NCBI GenBank assembly: GCA_034509425.1
Contig: JAVTVJ010000794.1
Location: 434,001 to 498,000 of the forward strand
Length of the DNA stretch: 64,000 nt
Source: Eopsaltria australis
Lineage: Eukaryota; Chordata; Aves; Passeriformes; Petroicidae
Direction: 5' to 3'
The notes below the pieces were generated by a model, which worked only from the letters and a program-made list of their open reading frames with translations, was not told the origin of the DNA and searched no databases. A program made the position numbers and the translations under genes. Below, piece after piece: positions 10,861 to 25,140 of the stretch (position 1 is the first letter of the stretch; each line of letters opens with the position of its first letter).

Positions 10861-13690
10861 CGTGAGAAAACTCGATCATGAAATCCTTCTATGAGATACC
10901 CCTTGGCACTGCTGCTCATAGGCATTCATGCATTCTAATGTGGCTGATCTCAGTTAATTTGGATGGGAACACCCCCTTCCTTCAAATAGGTGTGAAGTGA
11001 TTTTTTTACACTCTGTGTGTACATGTCAGAGTTCACTTTCAATATGGTTTGGTTTTTGTTTTGTTTTGTGTTTTTTTAGCAGACATGCCAGTAGTGAGAC
11101 AAAAGAAATAGCTTTTGTTATTTCTTCTTAGTTCTCCAGTATCAGCCTGCTAAAAGAAACCGATATTTGCAGCAGGAGCATCCAGCAGTACAAGCAGCTC
11201 ATCTCTTTTCCCCCACACAACCAGTTCCCAAGGTTCAGCTCTGATGGGGAAATTTGGGCGGACTTGAACAGAGTCGAAATCTGCCGAATCCTTCCTTCAG
11301 TTATGTGAAGCAGAACTACTTTCCTGATCTTATTTCCCTTGATTGTTTTTTATCTGGTTTTATACATCATGTTCCTCTTGCTTTACAAATATTTTCTAGA
11401 TTTCAGTAGTTGTCTTTTTGTATCCTTGAATTAATTGAATTTTGTACTCTTGAATTAATAGTTTGACTTACAGTTTCTTGTCTTTAGTGATATGTTATCT
11501 GCATTTTGGAAAATGTGTTATGCTTGCTATGTTGCTTCCTTTCCTTTCTCATGTTTTTAATCATCCTCAGCATTTTTTGCTGGTTTTGTTTCTCCTGTTT
11601 GTTTCCTGCTTTTTAAAACTGCTTACTGAAGGACAACTTCTTATCTTCTTGTTCCCGTGCTTCTAATTCAGTTTAAAACTGTGTTTCCCAGTTGATATTT
11701 TGATATTTTGAACTGAAAAAAAACCCAACTAAATATCTTGTTTAGAATAAGCACTGAGTTAGAAAGTTATTTTTCAGGGAGTCTATAAAATCTTCCCAGA
11801 TATTCTCTGGTAATTGATTTATGATTAGGTATTTCTACATGAAGGATATAACTTTTGTAATTTGTTTTATGATTTTGTTAAGTTACAAATCTAATTGTAG
11901 TTTCCATTTTACAAATCAACAATTAAGCAGTAAAGCACTCAATCACTAATTTTTTAACAAGAAAGAGACCATTATTGTAAAACTCTTACTGAAATACTTA
12001 CTCTGCTAAATAGCAGCTTTAAAAAGGTGGAGAGTCTAAGTAAATTGTGTTAGGAGGGGGTGTTCAGTATGACATGTATGTGGGATATGGTAATTTTAAA
12101 ACTTCGAACTATTTTGACAGTATTTAGAGGCTTGATGTCATCAGTCTTTTTTGCACAGCTATAGATTTCTTCCAGGGTTAAAAAAATACAGGAGTTATGG
12201 GGATAGAAAAATGAGAGACAAATGTGAATAGGAACAGAAAGCCTTTCCTTCCAGTGCAGGAAGAGGAGTGGAAGAATGGAAAATACATTGTCCAGCATGA
12301 ATGAGGAGGCTGAGCCTTTCCCTGGATGCATTGGTGATTACTTGCATTGTTTTGGGGAAAACAAAGTAAAGTTTTGCATTTAGGAACTTTTTCTATAGTT
12401 TGGAAGCTGCTTTAACTTAGAACAATGTTCCTGTAGTTGCCAAGAAGGGATGGGGAAACAATTTCTGCAAATGTTCCTTATCCAGCAGCACTCATTTCCC
12501 TCTCATGTTTGTTGGATCACTTTCTCAGCCACAGTGCTCTAAGCCAAAATGTATATATGTCTGCTCCTATAAGCCCTTGCTCACTTAGGTAAGTCATACT
12601 CTGAAATTAGGACAAAGCCTTGGTTAGGTCAGTGCTTTTTTCTGCTGCTTCAGTTGGTTCTAGACTTCTCACTCAGCTACACTGTTGTTTCCCCAGGCTC
12701 AGAACTCAATGATTCCATCACAGCAATTTTTTCCCTTAAATCTCAGTATTTGTTTTAATATCACAGAATATAAACATAAACATATGCAGAGATACTTTAG
12801 GCCTTTTTAGGAGTTGTTTAGCAGCTGTCTGAAAGCTGCATATTCCGAGTTGCAGCTGAGACAGTAAAAAGTGATAATAATGCAACCTTTAAGGGATCAT
12901 TAGAAAGGGGAGGTGCTTGCTGCATGGCTTGGGTAGGTTATCTTTTTAACAATTCTTAGGTTCTGGAGGGTAACTATATCCTTTTTTATCCTCTTTTATT
13001 TCCTTCCCTATTGATAGTCTGCTTTCTCTCCTCATTTTTCTGCTTCCCTTCCCCAGTATTTTCTCAGAAAAAGCAAAATGCAGGAAGTAGGCTCAATACA
13101 TTCCAGAAAATAAGGCTGCCTTTTGCATATGCTTTGGAGTAAAAGCTTCTTGCACTTGGTTTGTTTTGCATTGGAAGTTGTACTCTTTCTGACCTTTCGC
13201 AATTTGTCTTTCAAACTAACAATGTGAACCATTAAAAAATTAAAATTGAGAAAACGTGTAAAATTTTTTTATTTATTTATACTAAATACACCATTTAGAC
13301 ATTTTAGATTTTCATATTCACACAGAATAGGTCTCACTTTGGACTGCTGTTTAGAGGGTCACAAGAGAGTAGGCTTTAGTCATAGTAATTTTCTATGGGC
13401 ACAATTTGAGTCAGTAACTTTTTTTGAATGTTCAACAACAAAAATATTATTCCACTTGGGTTGTTAATCAGGCAAGAAAAGTAAGTTTCCAAGTCAGTTT
13501 GTTAAAAAACAGGTACTTAATAGATGTCACTAATTCCTGAGAGCAGACAGTGCTTCTGAAAAAGTCAGGAGGAGCTCAGCCCAGGTGCTGTTTGACAAGG
13601 CCAAGGCGTAAGGAGTATTTCTCAGATGACTGTGGCTGGTGGGCGAGTGTGGATGCACCACAACAATTCACCCCATGATTAAAGTCACCT
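10861..13690 (+). other. IL31RA: IL31RA 3' UTR start and downstream DNA
   Basis: The IL31RA 3' untranslated region must begin at 10861. The sequence is AT-rich. I did not find a convincing AATAAA within the next 3 kb, so the transcript end is left open. No coding exon on either strand could be supported here. Confidence 0.5.
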
Positions 13691-13694
13691 TCTC

Positions 13695-14427
13695 TGGGCT
13701 ACCCCAGACAGCACCACAGGCTGGGCAGACTGGCAGGGAAGCTGCCCCATGGAAAAGGACCTGGAGGTGCTGGTGACAGCAGCTGAACATGAGCCAGGGT
13801 GTGCCCAGGGGGCCAAGAAGGCCAATGGCATCCTGGCCTGGATCAGCAATGGTGTGGCCAGCAGGAGCACGGCAGGGATTGTCCCCCTGTACTGGGCACT
13901 GGTGAGGCCACACCTCGAGTGCTGTGTCCAGTTCTGAGCCCTCAGTGCAAGAAAGACATTGAGGGGCTGGAGTGAGTGCAGAGAAGGGCAAAGGAGCTGG
14001 GGAAGGGTCTGGAGCACAAGTCCTGTGAGGAGCAGCTGAGGGAGCTGGGGGTGTTTAGCCTGGAGAAAAGGAGGCTCAGGGGTGACCTTATCAGTCTCTC
14101 CAGCTGCCTGAAAGGAGGCTGTGGCCAGGTGGGGGTTGGCCTCTTCTCCCAGGTAACAAGTGGTAGGACAAGAGGAAGTTGCCTCAAGTTGTGACAGGGA
14201 GGGTTTAGATTGGATATTAGGAAAAATACCTTCACCAAAAGGCTTGTCATGCACTGGACCAGGCTGCCCAGGGAAATGTTGAAGTCACCAACCTGGGATT
14301 ATTTAAAAGATGTGTGGATGTGGCTCTTGGGGACATAGTTAAGTGGTGAACTTGGCAGTGCTGGGTTAACAGTTGGACTCTGTGGTCTTACAGGTACCTT
14401 CCAGCCTAAAGAAGTCCATGATTATAT
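13695..14427 (+). mobile_element. CR1 LINE, 5'-truncated
   Basis: Diagnostic CR1 blocks run in order: gaaaaggacctggaggtgct, gtgaggccacacctcgagtg, a tcctgtgaggagcagctgag-like block, ggttggatattagg-like sequence, and a 3' end near ccttccagcctaaagaa. It covers the last part of ORF2 and the 3' UTR region. Stops and indels are frequent, so it is inactive. The open frames in this interval are fragments of this repeat. Confidence 0.92.
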
Positions 14428-17400
14428 AGAGCACATTCAAAACATAATCCACTTTGTTGATGTTACTTTTTTCCCCAGGGCAGAAAGGAGCTGAGAACTT
14501 AATGAGATCTGAAATCTGATCAGACTGTTTGTAGGTGCACCCATGCATACCATTCCTAAACCCAAAGATTACATTAGAATTTCCTCTGTGCTTTTCTAAC
14601 CTACTCAACACACTCGTTTCTTGCTTGTTCAGAGCTTTTTTTCAGCTAGTTGTCCATTACTCATATTAGTATTTGACCTCCCCTCCAACTTCTTTCCTGT
14701 CTCACTAGTGGTTGTTAGACCTTACATGAGGAACTATTTAGCTGCCATATATTATGCATCCTTGCTGTGAGAACAAAATTAAATGCCCAATGCAAAGCAT
14801 ATTTTGCTATTTGTTTGCACAGTATGTTTTTTTCAATATGTTGCGCATGCACAGTTAAGGGAATTCGAAATGCACTCACTTTCTTTCTCTAGAGGTTGCA
14901 CAAGCAGAACACCTCCAGATGCAGACTTTTAAGAAAAAGGGAGAAGTCACTGCTGCAAGGTGGTGTAGCTTCATCAGAAGTGATGCAGTTGTGAAGCTAC
15001 ACACATACATCATATGCATATACATATCTATGTAACTACACTGATTCCTCTGAGAGCTGCCTGTTGAAGTGCTTGTGAACACCCAAGCATATCCACGTGT
15101 GCATGTGCCTGAGCCCAGACACAGTGAGGTGTGCTAAGATCAATAGTAAGATAATAACTTTCATGCCTTGTGATTGCAGCTGTGGTAGGCAAGGCAACTC
15201 TCACAGATAAGCTGAGTAGATCTATGCAGGCACAACGACCTTAGGGTATTAATACTGGGCCAGGTATCATGCATTTGAAAGGATGGGTGGAACAAATGTC
15301 AGAGACCACACTCTGCGGCCTCAAACGCGTGGTGCACACATTGCGTCATGAAAGTGAGATTTGGTGTTTTTTTGCAGTTGAATGGTACCAAATCCTTTGA
15401 CTTTACGTTGTCAGGGATTAGAAATATTACAAGATAATGAGTCAACTGCAGCTTTACCTCAAATAAATATCAGATTTTAATTTTGAAAGCTCTCTTGATG
15501 ACTTAGAGTAAGAGACCTTTGTTATAACAGGGGTTTCATGTATTGGGTTGTAAGATTTTAGCTTTGCTTATCTAGATGTCAAAATATAAAATGCCAAAGA
15601 TTCAACAGCACAGTGTTTAAGAAGCAGTTTGTGTAGCAAGCAGTGCAATTCTAAATCTCAGTGGTCATGCAAAACAGTGTTTTGAATGCAAAGTCACACT
15701 CCGTAGGATTGTAAGAGGTAATTTGTGAATATTTATTCAATAGTTTCATCTTTTACTAGTATCTATTCTGAAATAGTCAGATAAGATCTCCTGCCAAGAG
15801 TCAGTTGAAAATAACACATAGAGCTTATATACCATAAATCATTTAAGGCTATATAAAAGCTTCTTGTAAACAGATGAAATGGATACTAATTTATGCCAAT
15901 GTCTGAGTTGCTTTGCTCTTGTATCAATCTGCTGCAAAAAACAGTGGAAGTTTTGTTCTATTGCTCTGTGTTTATGTCTGGCATATTGCTAATAGGAAGC
16001 AAGGCATATTCTCACCCTAGGTGAGTCTTGAGCCCATAAGAATATGAGCTTATTGCAAGGTAGTTGTTAATTTGCAGCCTCTTCTGACTCCTGGCACAAC
16101 AAAAGTAAAATACACAGTGATTTTATGGTGTTTCTGTGGAAAGGCTATTTACTGGAAAAGGTGCTACTCCTGCCTCCTTGCATAACTAAAGGAATTTATA
16201 TGTCCTTTGAACAAAGGATGACATTTGTAAACAGAGCTGACAAAAAATCATTAAGCATTGTTTCTGTAGCATGACCTGTTCTTAGTCATGCTGTTTATTA
16301 GACTTATTTATTCCAAAATACTATTTGTACCCTTTTCATGTACATGTTGTGTTTTGCAGTCTGTGAATTTATGAAGAAGGCTCTGAGCAAAATAGTGTTA
16401 TTTCCATCTGTTATGTCTTTCTCCTTCTTTGCAGAAATTATTTTCTCAGTATTTGACAGAAAAGTAATTATTCTAGTGAACTTGGACTAATTTGCCTGCT
16501 CTTTTACTGCTCTTTCTAATGATTATTTTGTTTGCCTTTTTTTTCAAGAGTGAGTAATTATTTTACTGCTGCCTCACTGTTTAATCAAAAACTACTGTTT
16601 TATCTAACTCTCTTTAACTCAGAACATGAATATGAAGAGTTAAAATCCAAAAACAGGAACAGATGTTTGACTAACATATTCTTCTGTGAACTGAGATTTT
16701 TAAAATCAATTTTCAAGAATATCAAAACATGAATAGAAACAGATGTGCATACTTACGCTATATTTATCCACCTATCAGTATCCTAACAGGATACTTGAAA
16801 AGCAAACAGCGTCATTATTTAGTGCTGCCTGCTTGTAGGAGACTGGAGAAAAGATTAATGGCTCAAAGCAACAAACGCATGCCCGGAGAGAGGAACAGGG
16901 CAAGTTCTGGGTGGGTGGTGTGGCCACTGCTCCACCCCCCACCCACTGGAGCCTCTGCCCCAGCCCCAAAGTGGCCACCAAGCCACTGTCCCCCACCCCC
17001 CTACCCCACAACTTCCTTTGCTTGAAATCTGGGTTACTTAAAATTGGAGTTTGCTAAGTGAGTGCTCAGCGAAGTGCCTTACTTTAATTGGATGTTGCTT
17101 TAAAATTTACCAAGTACTTTATTCTGTAAAGTTTACAAATAAAAGTTTGCTGTTCAGCCTCCTGAGAGGCTTGTTGCCTTCTGAGGGTGTTGAAATTCTG
17201 CAGCCCTTTCAAACACTCGCCAAGAGAGCCCGGGGTGTAACACCATTCCTGTGCTGTACTTCCTTCAGCTCTTAAAAGAGACAAGTCCAGCAAATGCTCT
17301 CACCAGACAGAAAGGGGCAGAGTTGCAAACCAGTCATGTATCTAACTTGATCTGAGAGATTAATACTCCGGGGTGCAGGCTGTCCTGAGATGCCCTGACT

Positions 17401-20400
17401 ACAGATTAAGGGTGTCCTTTCCCAGGGTCCTGAATTACTCAGGTTATTCAAGCGAGCCCTGGGAGCGTGGAGGAGGGTGAAGGGTGAGCCCGCAACTCAT
17501 GTGCTGGGGATGAGGATAGTGGGAGAGTTGCCCAGTGGGTGCTCAGTAACAGAACAGGACATCTAAGGCTGCAGAGGGCTTGTTTCCCAATTCAAGTTGT
17601 CAAAGAAACTGTGCTATAATATACTGGTTTATATTTTAAAAGTGTTGCTTTAATGTTGTCTAGTCCTATTGAGTAGTGAGGTCAAGACTTTTGAGTTTGA
17701 ATGTGTGCTACCAGTATCTTTCTCAGCCTCATAGGCTGCCTTGATTTCCAGGCACTGCTCAGCGCCACACTGATGAGCAGCAAGCCTGCTGAGCCAACTT
17801 GTACATTGTTTCAGTTTCACAGTACGACCTAGTAGAACTGAAGTTTCTGAGTACTTATTTCTTGGAAAAGCAGCCTTATTTATATTTCCTGGGTTTGTGA
17901 TTGCTATGCTCAGAATGCAGTAGTAGCCTAGCCAAGGGTTACTTCTGCAGAATTTTCACCACTACATAAGCAACTATGTCTAATGGAGTTTAACAAAGAA
18001 GTGACACTTTTCATAATCACAGAAAGATTATGCAAGATTATCTAGGGATGTCAGAGACCATGAGCATGAGATTGCAATCACAGTCAATGCTCTGGATGTC
18101 CTCTTAGAACATCACTGATCTAAACTGAACTCTTTAGTCTGAAGCACAAGAGCATAAAAGATGTTCTAAAATGTTACTACGGCAAATTATGCCCTAATGT
18201 ATGAAATTTTTTTATTTAATTATACCAAATGAGCCCAGCACAATTCTGCAGTGCATCTTGTCATAGCCAGTGTCTGCAAAGTGGACTCTATGTTGTATTT
18301 CTGTTAACCATCTTAAACAGTTAGCTGAGAGGGTTTGAGCTAGGAGAGGTTTTAGTTTTTGTTTCTTTTTCTTGTTCGGTTATGTTTTATTCCCTTTTGG
18401 TGGTAGGAATTTATGTCACCATCAATAGTTTATGAGCTACAGATATTTTTATTTACAAAATATGTTTCTAAATCCTCTGAACACAAAAAGATTTGAACAG
18501 TGGGGGATGGTGTCTTGTTTGTCACTAGCATACTGCTCAGAAATGCTCATACCCAGCTGCATTCATGGCTTGCTGCCTTTGCTGCCTGCTTTTCTCTCCC
18601 ATGACCTTACACCTCCTTCAAATATGCTCCATGTATTTGCTTTCATCTCTAGCTTTTTATTTTGTTTTATAGCTTGGCTCACAAAGAGGCTTGGACTATA
18701 GCTTGTCTTTAGGGACTGCATCTCTCTTCTGTTTTTGCTTTTGTTTTCTGGAGAGCTTAATTGCTTTTACACTTCTGATGAAAGGCTTCTACAGTTTTTG
18801 GGCCACACAAGGTTTCCCAAAATCTTATCTGCAAGGAAGGAAGCAGGGGATGTTGAATCATTTTAGGTGAAAAGGAATGCACAGCAGTTTAGATTTTGCT
18901 ATTTTTCGCCTTTCTTTCAGCACACAGAGCTGGTTCTCTAAGAACTGTCTTTATTAGAGAAAGGAAAATCCTGGAAATAAGCTGTGCATTGCATCTCCTG
19001 ATGCACTGTGGTGAGAGGGAGAGGAGATGCTTGAGCTCAAATAGGGGTGACCCCATCTTCTGCATCCTTTTTACCCTTCCTGTGCACATTCCCACTTCCC
19101 CAGCACCACTGTCTCAATGCAAAACTACCAAACAAATTGCTGTGGGATCACCTAATTCTTAGGTTTATTAACAGGTCTGCTAGTTTGTAGCTATGGACCA
19201 GGTTCCTGTCTAAGGTAGGAGGAAGGTAGCTCATTTCTCAGGAAGTGAGCTGGCAGTGCTGTGTCTGATATGGATAGGAGCACAGCTGTGTGGGGTAAAG
19301 CCCTCATGTGCCCCTGCTTGCATTGTGGTGACTGGGGTTTTTTTTTGTTGCTATGTCCTCAGATAAATTCTTGAATGCATTATCTCCAGCTTCAGATTGT
19401 TCTACTCCCATGACTGAGGTTGAATTTTGTAACTCGAATTTTTTACTCGACTAAGTTTCACTGCCTTTAAAAGAATTTGTACCCTATCAGTGTTTGTTTA
19501 TTTTTGGTATTTCTACACTGGCATTTTTATGTAAGTTACTCCACATGCTGCACTCTCACGGAGTCTGACCTTTTTCCTGCATTACAATCAACCTAATTTT
19601 AAGGGCTGATACAAGATCCCTTATTCTTCAGGTTGATAAAATGATTCAATTTGCTTCCATTTACAGATGTGTATCTATGCATTATCTAGCTAAACAACAT
19701 TAATTTGTATAAATAAGTAAAATGGGGAGGCTTTCTGACACATGCAAGTATGTTAATAGTTTCACTTAAGGAAGATATCCGGGAGACGGAGGAGTAAAAA
19801 CACATGCAGCAAATGAAGCATAATGGGGATGTGCTGAAAGAGCTGTGCCCTGAGCAGGCTCTGCAGACATCTGCTATTGCCCTGGGGCTATTGGCAAGAA
19901 CTTGTGTCTGAGAGAAGAAGGTGGGGAGGGAAGGAGCGACACTCTTCGGGTGTCTGGCTGAGCATGGCAAGTTTTGTGTAATACATGATAAAGGACAGTC
20001 AGAATATGTTTTAAAGTTTATTATAGGAGAGTTGCCTTAGTACCAAAATAGCACCCTTGCCTCATCCACAAGCGAGTCCTGAGTGATGGTGGGCAGTGTG
20101 CATGGTGGCATGGTCCCGTGGGCCTTGGGTGCATGTGCAGCCACGCGTGTTCTTCTGCCAATGATGCATCTCCTCGGAACAGGGAAAAGCTGCATCTGTT
20201 CAAGCAGGAAGACTTGTGCTGCCAGAGGTTTCGTCCAGAAATGGTTCACAGGAGCCCCGTGTTTTTTTCCAAAGCATTTGGATCAGTGGTGATTACTTAT
20301 CTGGACAGAGCAGGGCAATGATTCAGGCTGCAGCGGTGCATGAGAACAGGCTTCCTGTCAGCAAACCCTGGCCAGCAGCCCATGGGGACCAGGAACCGGT

Positions 20401-20699
20401 AATTGGGGCCTGTTTCATGTGGAGAGGCTATTGTGAGGCTCCATCTGGGGGGACGGTGTGCCAAGTGGGCTCTGGGGCACTGACCCGCCTGGCGACAGCC
20501 TGAGGCGACAAGTGCCGAGCCTGCCCAAGACCTGCATTTATGAGTCAGAATTGCGGGTGATGGAAAACCTTTACCTTAAGGATCAGGGCTTTTGCTCACA
20601 AAGGGAGAGGAAGAAGAGAAAGCAGGGGGACTTCCTAAACTGACAGAAAATACATATTGAAAACGTTCAGGAGTTAGTTAGCTGGAGCAGCCAGCCTGC
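14428..20699. other. Intergenic DNA between convergent IL31RA and IL6ST
   Basis: I see no exon with recognisable protein similarity, no RNA gene and no clear repeat family here. The stretch is AT-rich with short chance frames under 100 codons. A pyrimidine-rich CCCCACCC-type cluster lies at about 16930-17010. Confidence 0.6.
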
Positions 20700-21010
20700 C
20701 GGCTATTACCAGCACCATGTGCTGCCATCTCCCGGCACGGTCCTGGCGGGCTGAACAGGCCGTGAGGCGCCGGGGCCCGCTGCTCTGCTCGCCAGAGGCA
20801 CCGGGAGAGGCCAGCAGTGGGGCTGTGCTTTGCTGTGTGCTGTGTGCGGTGTGCTGGGCTGGGCTGGGCTGGGCTGGGCTGGGCTGGGCTCTGCTCTGGG
20901 CTGGGCTGGGCTGCTGCTGAGATCGGCGGATCTGAGCGCGCTGGGTCCCCAGGTGAGGCCAGGCTGCCCTACTGTCCCAACACCACGGCGCTCCCTCGCT
21001 GGTCCCACTT
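20700..21010. other. GC- and CpG-enriched patch
   Basis: This is a short GC-rich island in AT-rich intergenic DNA, with CpG dinucleotides near 20730-20800 and 20925-21000. It encloses the (GGGCT)n repeat. I cannot link it to an exon. It could be an orphan CpG island, or simply a consequence of the tandem repeat and local gene conversion. Confidence 0.5.
20856..20912 (+). repeat. (GGGCT)n tandem repeat
   Basis: Seven perfect GGGCT units (20856-20890) are followed by a short CTGCTCT interruption and three more units (20898-20912). Runs of three G separated by two-base loops on the + strand fit the G-quadruplex pattern. Confidence 0.95.
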
Positions 21011-24000
21011 CACGCTGTCAGCATGTGTCTACTCGGCTGCATCCTAGACATAACGAGTGTCCCAGGCACTCAAGAGCCCTATGGGACATTCTCTGAGGAG
21101 CTTTATTTGGGATTCTGGTACCCAGAACCTGCTGCATGACACTGTGCACTCGGGCAACAGTGCTGCTGTGCCAGCAGCAGCAGAGAGCTGAAGACTCCTG
21201 AAGAGCTGTCTGTCCTCTCACTGAATCCTGTTGCTGGTCCTTGACCTAGCTCAGCGCCCAGGCTGGCTGTGTGACTCACAAAAGGAAAGCCCGGGAGACG
21301 CCTAGTACATCAGTGTACAGTACACTTCCATTTCCAGGCGAGCCTGGAGTCGGATTACTCACCGGGAAAGTCATCCTGTATCTCCCGGTTGGGTCACTCG
21401 TGCTCAGCCTCCTTGGCTGATCCTGGAATTTCCTAGCTGTTTCGTAGGGAGTGGGAGGAATATTTTGGCTCTGCTAGTTATTTTGTGTGGAGTCTGCTGG
21501 GAAGTCAAAAAGGCAGTGGATCACTCTGCCATGAATAGCTCAAATTACTGGAAAATAGATGTAAAATACATTTTTTGTAAAGGGGTTCAATGTTACTGTG
21601 ATTACCAGTGGTCAGAACAAAGCAGAGATCCCCCAGCCACACTGCAGACATGCTGCCCAGAGCTGGGCAGGGCTGGCAAGGCTCCTGTGCTGCTGTCCAG
21701 TGCCAGTCCTGGCTGGACAGACCTAGGCTACTTCAAAGGTAGAATGTGATGAGGCACACCTCCTGCTCCCGTGCTCCGGATGCTGCTGGCCCTGCCATGG
21801 GGATGGAGAAGCATTTTCAGGAACCGAGCTGCTGCTGGCATTCTGAACATACCCTGCACAAGTATGTGTTTCCTGTCTTGCTCTGGCAGCAGGGGAGCAG
21901 CCTCTAAAAGACAAACTGCTGCTTCCTGTTCTGCACACACTTTGTCCTGCACTTCTGGAGCTCAACTGCACCAATGCTGATCAGCTGTGAGCCCAGGGGA
22001 GCAGGACACACAAAAATGCTACACCTTTGTAGAAAGGTGAAGGGCCTTATGTGAAACAGTGCTTAGTGAACTACTGTGCAGTAAACCAACATTTTGGAAA
22101 AGGAGTCTTTGCATCTAACATCACCAAGCATTAACTCATGCATGACATGCCTGAGGTGGTTCTTCTGTGGCAGTAATAATTTCTGGTGACATATAATGGA
22201 ATGCCCCCTTCCCCACCCCACGGCCCCCACATTTTACAGGGGTCTGAGCCTGTCTATTCAAATGAGGACTTCAGCCAGGAAGGGAAAGCAGTCTTTCCCC
22301 AGCTGCCTACCTTAAAGCCTTCTGTGAAGGTGACCAGCCTCTGAAGATCCAACTCTGCTTTTTTAGTACAGTGATATGTTAGTACGTTTTAGTACTGAGA
22401 TAAAAATCTATGAGGATCCCCCACCCATGAGAAACAAAAGAACTAAAACCAGGTGAGACTGAGAGCAGAGCCAGAAACAGCCAGGTCGGTGATGCCTTTC
22501 ATGGAAATGAGACAATGTGGGTGGAGAGCACTGTTTCTGTGTCCAGGAGCAATCACAAAGGTGGGACTTGAGACTATTCACCTGCTGCTGAACGTGGCCA
22601 CATGTGCCTTTTATCCAGGAATGCCATGGTTATGTCTCTCTGTTTCTTGCACGTGAGGCACTGGCCCAGACTCTTCTTCTGTGGTTACCACTTGGTCAGT
22701 CTTACAAAACACCAATGCCAGCACACAAGGTAAGTATGGAATTTTGTTTTCTTTCTGCATATTATATACTACAGAAATGCAACATTCAGGCTCAGTCAGG
22801 TAACAAAGAGGAAGACATTCAAAACTGACCATAAAATAAATTGTAGGAAGCAGATTTTATATGACAATACACATGCAGCTTGCAAAAGAATAAAGACAGT
22901 GAATAGGTATTAAAACACATTTCCATATAGAGACAGCTTATGCAGCAATTTACAAGTTTAACCTCTGGCCGGAGTACGCAAGCCCTTTAAAGCTGGCATT
23001 CAAATTACCACTAGCTTAATCAGCCATACTTACTTTAAGTACATAGCAAAATTTAACTTAATGTTTACATTCACTAGCCATCCAATCCAGCATCAAGGCA
23101 CTTTCCTTGTTGGTACATCTGTTCCTGTGTCGCACACCTCCGCTTACCTAGATGCATATATTGGCACAGCAAACTGGGTGACCAGTAACTTCTTATCCCC
23201 AAATAAAAGCAATTGGTTACTAGACAATCCCTGGCTGTATCAAAGTGTCAGGTTGTATGTGACACTGTAAACAAAACTGGTGTGTTAAAAAAAACACGGC
23301 AAGTTGACTGGATCCATTAACAAATGTGCTTTGATGATGAAAAGTGATAGGTGTTATCAGTTTCCACACTGCAGAGAATGCCCGTCTGCCATGCCCATGA
23401 TTCCTGGAGAAGAACAGCTGACACTTTAGTCTGAGCAGGAGGATGTGGATGTGGAGCTTTCCAGCCATCAGTCAACAGTTGTGCCATAAGTGTTTTTCAT
23501 CTATTGTTACAGAAGTGTGCTTCTGCAGAGTAGCAATGACATTATTGCATATATCCCCTTCAGGTTGTCTTTGCAAATAAATACAAGTACTGGCTAAGGC
23601 TGCATTCTGGGAGGTACTTGCTGCCCACCCTCTCTCCACTACAGTTAAGAGGCAGGGAAGCAGACAATTGTTGAAATCTGGCCCTTCATTATTCTTTTTG
23701 GGTTTATCAACTCTTGTGGCCTTAGAAATGCACCCTTGTGCATTAAGTCAGCACTGCTTTTATTTTCAAGAATGGCTCAGATTGCACAAGTCCTACAAAG
23801 GAAACAACAGTGAAAGCAAATACACATGAAATTTAGCTTTTTTTTTGTTTAACTGATGCTTTCACTTCAAAGGAAGAGAAATGGAAATTCATGAGTCTAA
23901 TGCAAGATAGTTAATTTCAGCCTTCTCCACACTTTTGCACTTATACCTCCACTTTACTGCAGTTTTCTGGATCAAAAGCAAAGTTGAAGACTCGGGTTGG

Positions 24001-25140
24001 CTGCAATTCCCTAACAGCTGTTTCATGACAGAAGACTCAACATTTTCTATATAAACATCTCCTGTGTAACATTACAAGCGACTCCTGGAATTTAAAATGG
24101 CTCTATGTATCCATCCTTGCAGACAGACAAGAGGTTATGGGCATTAATGAACTCTTAGGGGATTAATGAACTCTTACAGTCAATCAGTCAAGAGAACTTT
24201 TTAACACAGTTAAAGGAATGCATTCAAATTACAGTTAATCTCAACTACAACCACCGTCTAATGGGGAAAATAAACTAGTGTATTTAGTCCCATTTAATGC
24301 ACATAAATTACAATGTAAAATGAGTATGTCCTGGAGTGGGGTAGACCATTAACAATCTGACAGTCTTTAGAGTTTCAGATCCCACTGTGAAGTCAATTCC
24401 ATAGCAGCATATACTGATGTGGGTCTTGAGTATCTGAGACCTGGCTCTAATTAAACAACTACTGAATTTAAATCAGCAAGGTGATCCCCACATACCAGGC
24501 ATACTGATGTAAGTTTTAACTACCTGACAAAGTTCATGATTTACAAAGCTGCAGCTCCCACCCATGTGATGGGGCTTCTCCAGAGCCCAAGAATGGGATT
24601 CAGCCCCAGCATGCAAAGTCCCTCATCCTCCCAGGGCCAAGGTTTTTTCCAGTTTTTGTTAGGCTCCTGTACCACAGACAAGCACATACTTGTCATAAAC
24701 TCTCCATAAAAAAATTTTCCTCTCCTGTGCTTGTGCTGCCACATTAAGGCTTAACAGGCAGCTTCATTTTCTAAAGTAGCATGTGTGAAACAATCCCAAG
24801 ACTTTCACAACAGCAGGAGAGAATAACCCTAGACTACCTGCCCTTAAAGTGAGCCAATACACTCCAGAAAACAATACCAATCATCTCCTGGTCTAACATA
24901 ACCACCACAATAGAACTACAAAGGTAATATATTCACTTCTCTTGGAAACAGAGGAGCATTAGCCAGCCTGCATTTAAGAGGTTTTTCAAATATGCCAATA
25001 TATTTCTACTAGCCTCCCTTTCCCACCACCAAATTAACAGTCCTTACAACTATTCTTCCACCTATACCTGAAAAATTCCAGTCCAGGAAATCAAGATGGA
25101 CATGAAAGTGTCTATACTGAAACATGAATTTAATAATGCC
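21011..25140. other. Intergenic DNA, no supported gene
   Basis: No exon or known repeat was recognised. The distal part may still belong to the IL6ST 3' UTR if the transcript uses a far polyadenylation site; another AATAAA in minus-strand sense lies at 23759-23764. The human IL6ST 3' UTR is long, several kb, so this possibility is real. Confidence 0.45.

Noticed and set aside
13668..14254. Open frames of 72-189 codons on both strands
   Set aside because: The interval is a CR1 repeat. The frames are not reverse transcriptase in a continuous frame and are broken copies or antisense shadows.
20021..22000. Possible extra gene in the GC-richer intergenic stretch
   Set aside because: Frames are short, overlapping on both strands, and show no domain, no consistent splice-site chain and no neighbour support.
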